NCBI GenBank assembly: GCA_019454125.1
Contig: CP075365.1
Span: 862,218-926,217, forward strand
Origin: Fimbriimonadaceae bacterium
GTDB taxonomy: Bacteria > Armatimonadota > Fimbriimonadia > Fimbriimonadales > Fimbriimonadaceae
DNA: 64,000 nucleotides
Reading direction: 5' to 3'
Part shown: positions 9,969-18,092 of the stretch, one piece after another
Layout: each line of letters begins with the position of its first letter
Position numbering within the stretch: position 1 is the stretch's first letter
Notes under the pieces: model-generated
Seen by the model: only the letters and a program-made list of their open reading frames with translations
What the model was told of the DNA's origin: nothing
Database searches by the model: none
Made by a program: the position numbers and the translations under genes

Positions 9969-10562
9969 GACGTCGCCATCGCCACCAAGCGGGACGAGTT
10001 CCAAGCCCTGCTTGAGCCCGTCGCGGCGGTGGCCTATAAGGTCGCCTATAATCTGACGAGGAACGAGGAGGACGCCATGGATCTGGTGCAGGACTCGACC
10101 GTCTCCGCCTTTCGGGCTTTTGACACCTTCCAGAAGGGCACGAACTTCCGGGCCTGGTTCCTGAAAATCCTGACCAACCGGTTCTTCAAGACCCGGTCGC
10201 GGGGGCGGGTGGAGACCACCCCGATCGATGAGGCGGAAGACGTCTACCTCTACAAGATGTCCCAGCAGCACGGCCTGCTCGGGAACGAGGACGACCCGGC
10301 CCGCCTTGTGCTGGATAGGATGGACGTTGAGGCAGTGGGCGAGGCGATGCAGCGTTTGCCCGTGGAGTTTCGGGCGGCGGCCACGCTGTACTTCCTCAAC
10401 GACTTCACCTATGAGCAAATCGCTGAGATGTTGGAGATCCCGGTGGGCACCGTGCGGTCGCGCCTGCACCGGGGCCGCAAGCTGATGCAGAAAGTTCTCT
10501 GGGACATCGCGCGGGAGCGCGGTATTGTGGACGGGGAAGCACCGGAGGCCACCCATGCCTGA
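9966..10562 (+). CDS. ECF-type RNA polymerase sigma factor
   Basis: The 198-residue sigma-70 family protein has region 2 (AYNLTRNEEDAMDLVQDSTV and FRAWFLKILTNRF) and region 4 with the helix-turn-helix FTYEQIAEMLEIPVGTVRSR followed by LHRGRKLM. Regions 1 and 3 are missing, as in ECF factors. The longer GTG frame (9942) is less likely because a -10 box sits inside it. Its stop overlaps the following zinc-binding anti-sigma gene, so the pair is a co-transcribed regulator and inhibitor. The regulon and stimulus are not visible from sequence. Confidence 0.93.
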   Translation: MDVAIATKRDEFQALLEPVAAVAYKVAYNLTRNEEDAMDLVQDSTVSAFRAFDTFQKGTNFRAWFLKILTNRFFKTRSRGRVETTPIDEAEDVYLYKMSQQHGLLGNEDDPARLVLDRMDVEAVGEAMQRLPVEFRAAATLYFLNDFTYEQIAEMLEIPVGTVRSRLHRGRKLMQKVLWDIARERGIVDGEAPEATHA

Positions 10563-10794
10563 GCCCATGGACTGCCGGGAGGCCTTCGAGAAGCTGCAGG
10601 ACTACATCGACCGCGAGCTTTGCGCCGAGGAGTACGAGGCCGTCCGCGCCCATCTGGAGCGGTGCCCGCCCTGCAAGGACGAGTTCGTCTTCGAGGGGTC
10701 GGTCCTTCGTTGTCTGAAGGAGAAGCTGGCCGAGATGCAGGTCCCGGAAGACCTGATGGCCCGGCTCTGCCAATGCCTTGAGAAAGAGGGCTAG
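10555..10794 (+). CDS. Zinc-binding anti-sigma factor (ZAS/RsrA-like)
   Basis: This 79-residue protein overlaps the end of the sigma gene by 8 bp. It has the zinc-binding anti-sigma motif HLERCPPC preceded by a conserved Cys (MDCREAFEKLQDYIDREL), which together provide the Cys and H-x3-C-x2-C ligands. Two further Cys near the C-terminus (LCQCL) could be redox-active. There is no membrane helix, so it is cytoplasmic like RsrA. By family it binds and inhibits the ECF sigma factor and may release it on oxidation; the second point is inference. Confidence 0.88.
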   Translation: MPEPMDCREAFEKLQDYIDRELCAEEYEAVRAHLERCPPCKDEFVFEGSVLRCLKEKLAEMQVPEDLMARLCQCLEKEG

Positions 10795-10798
10795 GCCC

Positions 10799-12907
10799 CT
10801 ACTTCCAAGGGATCTCCATCCGGTTCAAGAAGAACTCGACCATTCGCGCGTCGTTCACCCCGCTGTGGCCCGCGTCGACCCCGACGATCATATCGTAGGG
10901 CTTGCCCGCCCGGTTGAGCGCGTCCACGACCTGAAGGCTGTTGCCGGGCAGCACGTTATCGTCCGCGGTGCCAAAGTAGAACTGGATCCAGCCCTTCAGG
11001 TTCGCGACATACGTCATGGCGGAGCCCGCCTTGTACCCTTCCTCGTTGTCCGCGACCACGTTCATGTACCGCTCGGTATAGATGGAATCGTAGTGGCGCC
11101 AGTCGGTCACGCCGCTGGAGGCACTGGCCGCGCGGTATAGCTCGGGGTAGCGCAAGATGGATATCAGCGAGGAGTAACCCCCATAGGAGGTGCCGTAGAT
11201 GCCGATGCGGTCCGGGTCGATATAGCCAGCCTTCAAAAGGGCCCGCACTCCCGCCGCCATATCGTCGATATCGACGATGCCCAGCTTTCCATAGGTGGCG
11301 TCGCGGTGGGCCTTGCCCCGGCCCCCCGTCCCACGGTTCGTGAGGTCGGCGACGACGAACCCGTATCCAGCGAGGCGGTCCGGCCCGCCAAAAAACTCCG
11401 AGTGGTCGCCGCCGGCGGGGTCTAGCGGCCCGCCGTAGACCGAAATGAGGAGCGGGTACTTCCGCATCGGGTCGAAGTTGCGCGGCTTGCTGATCCGGGC
11501 GAACAGCGGGGTCTTGCCGTCCGCGGCCAGGTACTCGAAGCGCTGGGCGGGCGTCATGCCGGCCGGTGCCGTCGGCATGAGGGGCTTGGTGATGTCCAAG
11601 AGCACCTTGCCGTCCAGCCCCACGACCCGAAGAGCGGGCGGCGCGTCGATCGATTCATACCGGTCGAGGAACGCGGTCCCGTCCGGGGAGACGTCCACCG
11701 AGTGCGAGCGGCTCGGCTCGGTCAACCGGCGATTGTTCTTGCCGTCCAGGCCCACCACCCAAAGCTGCCGTAGGTATGGGTTGCCCTGGCTCCCCGCCAT
11801 ATAGAAGAGCCGGCCGGCGTCCAGCTGCAGCCGCTCGATGCCGGTCACGTCGAACTTGTTGTCGGTCAGCTGCGTGGTCTTGCCGGTGGCCGTATCGAGC
11901 AGGAACTCGTTGATGTAACCGTTGCGGTCGCTGGCCCAGAGCACGGACTTCCCGAGGTCGGCGCGTTTCTCGATGTCGGGCTCCAGCGAGAGCCACCGTT
12001 TGCCCAGGTTGTTTGGCGTGTAGGTATCGGGGGAGGATTCGCGGACGACCACCCTCGAGCGGCCCGTGGCGGGGTCGGCGGCGCACCATTCCATCGTCTT
12101 TTGGCGACGGTCGGTGCGGCGGAAGTAGACCTCGCGCGAGTCCGGCGAGAACTCGATGTCATAGACCAAGTGCCCGACGGCATCGTCGAAGGGGCCTGGT
12201 CGGGCCTCGATAAGGCGGGACTCGCCCGTGGCGACCTCGACGACGAAAACATCGGCCTGAGGATTAGGGTCGCCGGTCTTGGGATAGGCCTGTGCGCCAA
12301 AGGTGGCCCGGTAGCTCCGCTGACCGCGGACCACCATGTTCATCGGCACTTTGCGTTCGTCCATGCGGTAGTACCAAGCCCAGCGGCCATCGCTGGAAAC
12401 CCCGCAAGCCTCGCTTTGGTACAGTTCTTCGCCGTAGACCCAGGTGCCGGCCGCATACTTCAGCCCGTTGCCGCCGTCTGTCGTCAACTGGAGAGGGAGC
12501 TGGCCTTCACGGTCGAGCCAGGCGTTGTCGTCCTTGTTGTAGATCCGCACCTTGCCATCGGGACTGAAGGCTTCGCCGAACTGGGCGGCGCGCCCGGGAG
12601 AACGGCGTCTCGCGTTGCGGTTCTGTCGCCCGCCCCCTTTGATCTCGGACTCGGGCCGCTCTTTCTGCCGCGCTGAGTTGCCGGTCTTCGCGTCGAAGAC
12701 CGCCCACTCCTCGCCGTCCTGGTAGGCGAGTTTCGCCGGGCCGATCCATTGCGCGATAGGGAGCTGGGTGCGGAAGGCGGCGGCGTCCCGGCTGAACTGT
12801 TGCGCCTGGCGCTGGATCTCCGACCCTTCCAGGGTCCTCTGGGCGAAGCACGTGGTTGCCAGGGCCGTGGCGAGCAGGGGTGCCCACAGCGGGCGGTAGA
12901 TCTTCAT
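10799..12907 (-). CDS. S9 family serine peptidase (DPP IV/prolyl oligopeptidase type), exported
   Basis: The 702-residue protein begins with a signal peptide (KIYRPLWAPLLATALATTCFA). Residues about 60-440 form a beta-propeller with DPP IV N-terminal repeats (FSPDSREVYFRR, VDVSPDGTAFLDR). The C-terminal alpha/beta hydrolase carries the nucleophile elbow GTSYGGYSS, an Asp in GTADDNVLP and a His in DAGHSG. It probably trims proline-containing peptides outside the cytoplasm. Its ATG overlaps the stop of the upstream DUF554 gene (ATGA), so the two are in one transcript. Confidence 0.92.
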   Translation of the reverse strand: MKIYRPLWAPLLATALATTCFAQRTLEGSEIQRQAQQFSRDAAAFRTQLPIAQWIGPAKLAYQDGEEWAVFDAKTGNSARQKERPESEIKGGGRQNRNARRRSPGRAAQFGEAFSPDGKVRIYNKDDNAWLDREGQLPLQLTTDGGNGLKYAAGTWVYGEELYQSEACGVSSDGRWAWYYRMDERKVPMNMVVRGQRSYRATFGAQAYPKTGDPNPQADVFVVEVATGESRLIEARPGPFDDAVGHLVYDIEFSPDSREVYFRRTDRRQKTMEWCAADPATGRSRVVVRESSPDTYTPNNLGKRWLSLEPDIEKRADLGKSVLWASDRNGYINEFLLDTATGKTTQLTDNKFDVTGIERLQLDAGRLFYMAGSQGNPYLRQLWVVGLDGKNNRRLTEPSRSHSVDVSPDGTAFLDRYESIDAPPALRVVGLDGKVLLDITKPLMPTAPAGMTPAQRFEYLAADGKTPLFARISKPRNFDPMRKYPLLISVYGGPLDPAGGDHSEFFGGPDRLAGYGFVVADLTNRGTGGRGKAHRDATYGKLGIVDIDDMAAGVRALLKAGYIDPDRIGIYGTSYGGYSSLISILRYPELYRAASASSGVTDWRHYDSIYTERYMNVVADNEEGYKAGSAMTYVANLKGWIQFYFGTADDNVLPGNSLQVVDALNRAGKPYDMIVGVDAGHSGVNDARMVEFFLNRMEIPWK

Positions 12908-13671
12908 GGTTCTGGATTAGGGACGTGTAAGTCGGGCTTGGGGACACGCTTTGCGGCAAACCAGGCCGCGAGCGGCGCTAAGACTAAGGCGGGCAAGTAA
13001 ACCTCTTTTGGAAGGCTGCGTACGGGCTCGACGCCGAGCAGGCTCAAGCCGATGGCGAGGGTGACCGCCCCTCCGGCCGCCGTGCCCTCGTCCATGACCG
13101 CTTTGTTCGCGGCGATGGGGGCGAGCGGGCGGGCCCCCAATGTCAAGCCGCCCTGCACCAAGAGCACCACGGCGGCCGAGGCGAGCACTCCCGCACCGAA
13201 GGCCGGGCTCACGGCGGCCAGAAAGAGCGAGGCGATGAAATCGAGCAGCGACTTCAGGCGCAAGAGCTCACTGTCGCCCTCCAGGCCGTCCTGCACGCAA
13301 CCGATGAGCGTCATCGGCCCGACGCAGAAGAGCACTGAGGCGGTCACAAGCCCGTCGTTGAACGCACGGTCGCTGCCGCCGGTAAGCGCCCGGGCCCTGT
13401 CGGCGACCGTGGCCAGGCCGACGTCGATCCCCATCAGCTTGCCGATCACGCCTCCGAGCGCCACCGCCCCCGCTACGATAAGGACGTTGTTCGTCGCGAG
13501 GAACATTTTGATCCCGATCCCGACGACGACGAGCCCAATCCCGGCCAGCGCGACGGTTTGGATCTCGGCCGGGAGCCACGATCCCAAAGCCAGGCCAAGG
13601 GTCGAGCCAGCCAGGACAGTGCCCGTATTCAGCAACGTCCCGCCGTAAGGAATGCCGCGCTGTCGATCCAA
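12904..13671 (-). CDS. DUF554 family membrane protein
   Basis: The 255-residue protein has seven or so hydrophobic helices and the DUF554 N-terminal pattern GTLLNTGTVLAGSTLGLALG. Further family features are GGVIGKLMGI, FCVGPMTLIGCVQDGLEGD and a helix-rich C-terminus. Family members (YqgA-like) are integral membrane proteins of unknown function. The TTG start lies 7 bases after a CATAGT box on the minus strand, which fits the leaderless pattern of this window. Confidence 0.88.
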   Translation of the reverse strand: MDRQRGIPYGGTLLNTGTVLAGSTLGLALGSWLPAEIQTVALAGIGLVVVGIGIKMFLATNNVLIVAGAVALGGVIGKLMGIDVGLATVADRARALTGGSDRAFNDGLVTASVLFCVGPMTLIGCVQDGLEGDSELLRLKSLLDFIASLFLAAVSPAFGAGVLASAAVVLLVQGGLTLGARPLAPIAANKAVMDEGTAAGGAVTLAIGLSLLGVEPVRSLPKEVYLPALVLAPLAAWFAAKRVPKPDLHVPNPEP

Positions 13672-13684
13672 CTCCGCGACTATG
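13669..13684 (-). promoter_or_regulatory. Leaderless -10 box of the DUF554 gene
   Basis: On the minus strand CATAGT (13679-13684) is followed by 7 bases and the TTG start (13669-13671). It supports a TTG start that would otherwise look doubtful. Confidence 0.5.
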
Positions 13685-13701
13685 CCCGAAAACGTCCGGG
13701 C

Positions 13702-15228
13702 TTAGTAAAGGCGGCGCAGCCTTTCATAGAACTCTGCCGGGGCAATTTGGAGGTCGCGCGCGACCCAAACCGGCGACTCGTCCTGTTCCGGCATGGCCCA
13801 GGGCGCCTCGACCCGGCCGGCCAGGCGGCTCTGCCGGAAGAGCCCGAGCCATTGCGCACTGGACTCGTTGACGAGAATCGCGACCGACCCGTCCCAATCC
13901 GGCTTCGGCCACAGGGAATAGGCGTTGTGCCCGCAGACGACGGGGGGCAGCCGGTAGTGCCGGGCGAGGTGCTCGAGGGCCGCGGCCTCGCCGTAGTTCC
14001 AGGTGACCACGACGGCTTTGCCACGGTCTGCTTCCGGGAGCGAATCGAAGACGCGCTGCACCTCGGCTGCAAGCTCCTCCCATCCGAACTCGTCCGCATA
14101 GCCTTGGATCGCCGCCTTTGGCGTCTTCTCCTCGTTCGGCGGCTTGATGGGGGACGCACGGACAACCTTGTCGAGCGTATCGACAGGAAGCAGGGGCAGG
14201 GCGAGCGGCACCGTCGAGAGCCCCAGGGCGGTGACTGGGGCAAGCGCCCATGCCGGCCGCCACTTGCGGCTTTCGAACAACCGCTGGGTCGCGAGGGCGG
14301 CGAGCGGGATGAGGAACGGATACGCGGGGGCCAGGTAGTTCACGCGGCTGCGTCCGTTCAAGAGCAGCACGGTCATCACGGTCAAGAACACCCATGCCAT
14401 GACGCGCCCAGGCTCGCCAAGGCGGCCCCGCAGGCCCCAGGCCAACCCCAGGACGAGGAACGGGACGGCGCCCAAGTTCATCACGACGGCCTGCTGTCCC
14501 AAGAACGTCCAGGGGGGGATCGGTGCGAGCTTCAGGTCTTGCGCGTTCCGCGCGAACTGCACCGTCACCCAGCTGTGCTGTGCCTGCCACAAGACGTGGG
14601 GCAGGGCGATGAGGAGGGCCAGACCGGCCGCCAGATAAGGGTGCGGCGTCCCGAGGACACGCCGGTCGCGGCTCGTGAGCAACCCCACGAGGAGCCCCGC
14701 GCCCATCCAAAGGATGCTGTACTTATTGAGGAACCCGAGCCCGACCAGGACGCCCAACCCAACCCAGGTCGCAGGCTTTGCTTGGGCCAGCCCACCCGCC
14801 ACGAGATACGCCACCCCCGCCCAGATGAGGATCTCGAAGGCGTTCATCGTGTAAAGGTGGAAGACCACCAAGTACATGCCTGCCACGCTCGGGATGAGTC
14901 CCGCGAGCCAGAGCCCCCAGTCGCTCGCCCCCAGGCGGCGTGCAGTTGCCACGACCAGCGCCACCGTCCCCGCCCCCGCCAGTGCGACGGCCATCCGCAT
15001 CACGCCGAGCGACTCGCCGAACACGAGGGAGAGCGCCTTCAAGAGGAACACGGACAAAGGCGGATGGTCCACGTAGCCCCAATCGATCCTTTGGGCGCAG
15101 GCAAGATAGTAGAACTCGTCGCGGAACGTGCCATAGCGGGTGAGGCACAGCGCGTGGGCGAAGACCACGAGGAGAGGCAAGACGATGCCGGGCGAGTTCC
15201 ACCGCGCGCTGGGCACTTCCCGGGCCAT
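13702..15228 (-). CDS. GT39/GT83-type membrane glycosyltransferase (ArnT/PMT-like)
   Basis: This polytopic 508-residue protein has the hallmark N-terminal loop of lipid-phosphate-sugar-dependent glycosyltransferases: an Asp-Glu in YGTFRDEFYYL followed by WGYVDHPPL. About ten membrane helices follow and a soluble C-terminal domain of about 150 residues ends the protein. By family it transfers a sugar from a polyprenyl-phosphate donor to protein or lipid on the outer face of the membrane; the acceptor is unknown. The start MAREVPS at 15228 is chosen because a TATCTT box lies 9 bases upstream and the longer frame looks non-coding. Confidence 0.85.
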   Translation of the reverse strand: MAREVPSARWNSPGIVLPLLVVFAHALCLTRYGTFRDEFYYLACAQRIDWGYVDHPPLSVFLLKALSLVFGESLGVMRMAVALAGAGTVALVVATARRLGASDWGLWLAGLIPSVAGMYLVVFHLYTMNAFEILIWAGVAYLVAGGLAQAKPATWVGLGVLVGLGFLNKYSILWMGAGLLVGLLTSRDRRVLGTPHPYLAAGLALLIALPHVLWQAQHSWVTVQFARNAQDLKLAPIPPWTFLGQQAVVMNLGAVPFLVLGLAWGLRGRLGEPGRVMAWVFLTVMTVLLLNGRSRVNYLAPAYPFLIPLAALATQRLFESRKWRPAWALAPVTALGLSTVPLALPLLPVDTLDKVVRASPIKPPNEEKTPKAAIQGYADEFGWEELAAEVQRVFDSLPEADRGKAVVVTWNYGEAAALEHLARHYRLPPVVCGHNAYSLWPKPDWDGSVAILVNESSAQWLGLFRQSRLAGRVEAPWAMPEQDESPVWVARDLQIAPAEFYERLRRLY

Positions 15229-15396
15229 GCCGGGGTCAAGATACCGCCTGGCCCGGGATGGCGCAAGGCTCGTCTCGGGCGAGGGACCCCGGCGGGGCCG
15301 CAAGGCCCCATTTTCCGACCTTCTACAGCCCTTTGCAACGAACCGGCACGTCCTGCGAAGAGTATTCTAGAAAGTTGGGGACGGTTGGAAACGCCC

Positions 15397-15409
15397 CTGA
15401 CGTCGTCAG
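15397..15409. promoter_or_regulatory. Palindrome just upstream of the 15414 gene
   Basis: CTGACGTCGTCAG is a perfect 6+1+6 palindrome four bases before the start codon at 15414. Its position is suitable for an operator, but no regulator can be named. Confidence 0.3.
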
Positions 15410-15413
15410 AATT

Positions 15414-16130
15414 ATGCCGAGCAAGAAGCGGTCGCCCAAAGAGGTCTTCGGCTACCTTCGTGAGCTCATCAACCCCGCCTACCATTGGCACAAGCTGATG
15501 GACGACTTTCGGGCGAGCCGGCACGCCCTGGAGAACCGAGACCTAGAGTCCATCCGCCACGACGTGATCTCCCTTGCGAAAGCGATCCGGGGCCGTTTGT
15601 TCGCGGTCTATTTCATGGTCGGCCCGTTCGGATCCCTCGGCTTCTTCTCCGGGATCGCCTTCCAATATCTCACGCCGAACGACCTTTGGCAAAAAGGTGT
15701 CCTCACGATGCTGGTCACGATCATCGGGGGCAACATCGGCAGCATTATCGGCTATCAGGCCATCTGGTTCAGCGCCCACCGGAGCCTCTATCGCGACGAG
15801 GACGGGAACCTGCTCGCCCAGCTCAACAACATGTGGCACGACGTGGTGCCGATGCAACTGCAGGGGATCAAGCTTTGGGTCATGGCGAACGCCTTTATGA
15901 TCCCGGCGTTGGGGCTCTTCATCTCCTTGCTGGAATGGGCGTTTCCCGCGTTCGTCCATGCGGTGCCGTTGGCCGTGGTCGTGCCCGTTCTGGAAGTCTT
16001 CTTCGTCCACACCACGCTCGTGCGGCTCATGGGCGATCTCTTCGTCCACGAATCGCAACGCATCGCGGAGAGGCACTACCGCCCTTTAGCTGAGCCCGCC
16101 GTGCTCGAGCGCGTGGCGCTCGGCTCCTAA
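15414..16130 (+). CDS. Hypothetical multi-pass membrane protein
   Basis: The 238-residue protein begins MPSKKRSPKEVFGYL with a basic cytoplasmic N-terminus of about 55 residues. Two hydrophobic hairpins follow: helices at about 58-80 and 88-110, then at about 150-172 and 180-202, and a polar C-terminus. The helices carry small-residue repeats (GGNIGSIIG). No family was recognised. The ATG at 15414 is preferred over the longer upstream frame, which overlaps the divergent glycosyltransferase promoter. The 3' end overlaps the end of convergent mntR by 4 bp. Confidence 0.7.
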   Translation: MPSKKRSPKEVFGYLRELINPAYHWHKLMDDFRASRHALENRDLESIRHDVISLAKAIRGRLFAVYFMVGPFGSLGFFSGIAFQYLTPNDLWQKGVLTMLVTIIGGNIGSIIGYQAIWFSAHRSLYRDEDGNLLAQLNNMWHDVVPMQLQGIKLWVMANAFMIPALGLFISLLEWAFPAFVHAVPLAVVVPVLEVFFVHTTLVRLMGDLFVHESQRIAERHYRPLAEPAVLERVALGS

Positions 16131-16549
16131 GAGGCGGTCGGCTTCTCCCCAAAGCGGGACATAAGAAGGAGCGTTTTTTCGCTCACGTGGTGCTCGATTC
16201 CTTCCGCTTCGAGCTCGGCGGACTCGGCGTCCAGGCCGAGGACGAGGAGGAACCGCACGACGATGCGGTGGCGCTCGCGGCACTCGCGGGCAAGGTTGAG
16301 ACCCGCGGAGGTGAGCCGGACGGGTCGATAGGGCACGAGTTCCACCAAACCTTCTCGTTCCAGCTTCCTGAGGGCCTTGGCCACGGTCGGGTGCGCCACG
16401 CCCAGCTTCGCCGCGATCTCCGTCACCCGTGCCTCGCCCGTATCCTCGATCAGGTCCAAGACGACTTCCACATAGTCCTCGGCCAGCTCAGCCCGATGGG
16501 CCTCCCGGGTCCTTTCGAACCGGTCGGCGGTCGATTTTGAGCCCGTCAC
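16127..16549 (-). CDS. mntR: Manganese-dependent DtxR/MntR-family repressor
   Basis: The 140-residue protein has an N-terminal winged helix (VTEIAAKLGVAHPTVAKALRKL) and the metal-binding dimerisation domain, without the SH3-like C-terminal domain of DtxR. Candidate metal ligands match MntR: Glu residues in LAEDYVE, the His in RERHRIVVRFL, and the E-x2-E-H set in EAEGIEHH. It is divergent from an Nramp Mn2+ transporter. The shared intergenic region has three palindromes, one of which overlaps its own -10 box, so autoregulation is likely. The start is GTG, 7 bases after TACACT. Confidence 0.92.
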   Translation of the reverse strand: MTGSKSTADRFERTREAHRAELAEDYVEVVLDLIEDTGEARVTEIAAKLGVAHPTVAKALRKLEREGLVELVPYRPVRLTSAGLNLARECRERHRIVVRFLLVLGLDAESAELEAEGIEHHVSEKTLLLMSRFGEKPTAS

Positions 16550-16562
16550 GACTAAAAGTGTA
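16547..16562 (-). promoter_or_regulatory. Leaderless -10 box of mntR
   Basis: On the minus strand TACACT (16557-16562) lies 7 bases before the GTG start. The box shares bases with the degenerate MntR operator at 16560-16573. Confidence 0.6.
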
Positions 16563-16573
16563 GCACAGGCTTG
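16560..16573. promoter_or_regulatory. Candidate MntR operator 3 (degenerate)
   Basis: GTAGCACAGGCTTG is an imperfect version of GTAGCC-N2-GGCTAC, 24 bp from operator 1. It overlaps the mntR -10 box. Confidence 0.55.
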
Positions 16574-16600
16574 ATTTAGAATCGTAGCCCCGGCTACACT
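16571..16600 (+). promoter_or_regulatory. Candidate mntH promoter
   Basis: TTGATT (16571-16576) and TACACT (16595-16600) are separated by 18 bp, giving a leader of about 28 bases. The -10 box contains the right half-site of operator 1. A second possible -10, TACATC at 16620-16625, overlaps operator 2. Confidence 0.5.
16584..16597. promoter_or_regulatory. Candidate MntR operator 1
   Basis: GTAGCCCCGGCTAC has perfect half-sites GTAGCC/GGCTAC with a 2-bp centre. The right half runs into the TACACT -10 box of mntH. It lies between divergent mntR and mntH. Confidence 0.75.
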
Positions 16601-16608
16601 CTCCGTCC

Positions 16609-16622
16609 GTAGCCCAGGCTAC
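16609..16622. promoter_or_regulatory. Candidate MntR operator 2
   Basis: GTAGCCCAGGCTAC repeats operator 1 after 25 bp with the same half-sites and a different centre (CA). It ends 12 bases before the mntH ATG. Confidence 0.75.
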
Positions 16623-16634
16623 ATCTCAGGGCCT

Positions 16635-18092
16635 ATGGCATTGGAAGCAGGGAGTCAGCCAGGGGGGGGGCCGCCGGACACCGGTTTCCGCTCCCTACCG
16701 GAGGTCAACTCGTCGGTCGCGGTCGACCGCACGAAGCCGACCTGGCGGCGCTGGCTCGGCTTTGCGGGGCCAGGCTTTTTGGTCAGCGTCGGCTATATGG
16801 ACCCCGGCAACTGGGGCACGGACCTCGCCGGCGGCTCGAAGTTCGGCTATGCGCTGCTTTGGGTGATTTTTATCTCCAACCTTATGGCGCAATTCCTCCA
16901 GGTGTTGTGCGCCAAGCTGGGTTTGGTAACCGGCAAGGATTTGGCGATGGCCTGCCGGGACTACTACAAAAGGCCTGCGGCGATCGCCATGTGGATCCTT
17001 TGCGAAATTGCGATCATCGCGTGCGACCTGGCCGAAGTCGTGGGGTCCGCGGTCGCGCTCTATCTTTTGTTCGGCATCCGGTTGGAAGCCGGCGTTATCC
17101 TCACGGGCCTAGACGTCCTGATCCTGCTGTCGTTCATGAAGTTTGGTTTCCGCAAGATTGAGGCGATTATCTTTACCCTGGTGCTCACAATCTTCGGTTG
17201 CTTTGCCTATGAGATCTTCTTGGCAAAACCAGACTGGAGCCTCGTTGCGCGGGGTACGTTTGTGCCCACTCTTCCGAATACGGAGGCGTTGCTGATCTCT
17301 GTCGGCATTCTCGGGGCCACGGTCATGCCTCATAACCTTTATCTCCACTCCAGCATCGTGCAGACTCGGAAGATAGAGCAAGGCAACGGGGGTCTCGAAG
17401 AGGCGATAAAGTTCAATAAGATCGACACCGTGCTCGCCCTCAGCCTCGCGTTCTTTGTGAACGCCGCGATCCTCATTCTTGCCGCGGCACTGTTCCATAA
17501 CGCCGGTATCGTGGTGGAAGAGTTAGAGCAGGGTCACGTGCTTTTGAATACGGTTCTTGGTGCAGGTTCTGCGACTGCCTTTGCAATCGCCTTATTGGCC
17601 TCTGGCCAATCATCCACGATTACCGGCACCCTTGCAGGACAGATCGTCATGGAAGGCTTTATGCGATGGAGGATCGCACCATGGATCCGTCGCTTGGTCA
17701 CGCGAAGCTTAGCGATTATCCCGGCCGTCATCCTGATCCAGATCAGTGGCGGAAAGGAGACCGTTAACTTACTCGTGCTTTCACAAGTCGTCCTTTCTAT
17801 GCAACTGCCGTTCGCCATCTTTCCGCTCGTTAGCGTCACGAGCGACAAGACTAAGATGGGGCGTTTTGCGAATAAGCCATTGGTGAAGTGGCTCGGCTAT
17901 ACGATGGGCTTCCTGATCTCCGCCCTTAACGTGTACTTGCTCTACGACGTCTACACGACCTTCCAAAGGGAGCACCAGGTGCCCTGGCTGCCGGCGCTGG
18001 TCGTCGGCTTGATCCTTGCCGCCATCGGCTTCGCCGCCTATGTCCACTTTATCTATAAGGACCGGCCAAAGGCCGACGGGGCTGCGGCCTAG
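16635..18092 (+). CDS. mntH: Nramp-family Mn2+ transporter
   Basis: MntH is a proton-coupled divalent metal importer. The 485-residue protein has 11 or so membrane helices, the TM1 metal-binding motif DPGNWGTD and the TM6 motif MPHNLYLHS. Both are diagnostic of Nramp. A hydrophilic N-terminus of about 35 residues precedes TM1. It is divergent from mntR and preceded by its operators, so repression by Mn-loaded MntR is the natural reading. Its stop overlaps the end of convergent dadA by 4 bp. Confidence 0.95.
   Translation: MALEAGSQPGGGPPDTGFRSLPEVNSSVAVDRTKPTWRRWLGFAGPGFLVSVGYMDPGNWGTDLAGGSKFGYALLWVIFISNLMAQFLQVLCAKLGLVTGKDLAMACRDYYKRPAAIAMWILCEIAIIACDLAEVVGSAVALYLLFGIRLEAGVILTGLDVLILLSFMKFGFRKIEAIIFTLVLTIFGCFAYEIFLAKPDWSLVARGTFVPTLPNTEALLISVGILGATVMPHNLYLHSSIVQTRKIEQGNGGLEEAIKFNKIDTVLALSLAFFVNAAILILAAALFHNAGIVVEELEQGHVLLNTVLGAGSATAFAIALLASGQSSTITGTLAGQIVMEGFMRWRIAPWIRRLVTRSLAIIPAVILIQISGGKETVNLLVLSQVVLSMQLPFAIFPLVSVTSDKTKMGRFANKPLVKWLGYTMGFLISALNVYLLYDVYTTFQREHQVPWLPALVVGLILAAIGFAAYVHFIYKDRPKADGAAA

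Noticed and set aside
13558-15498. 646-residue ORF antisense to the glycosyltransferase gene
   Set aside because: Overlaps a coding frame with clear membrane and loop motifs; the protein is composed mainly of Arg/Gln/Glu/Pro with no fold.
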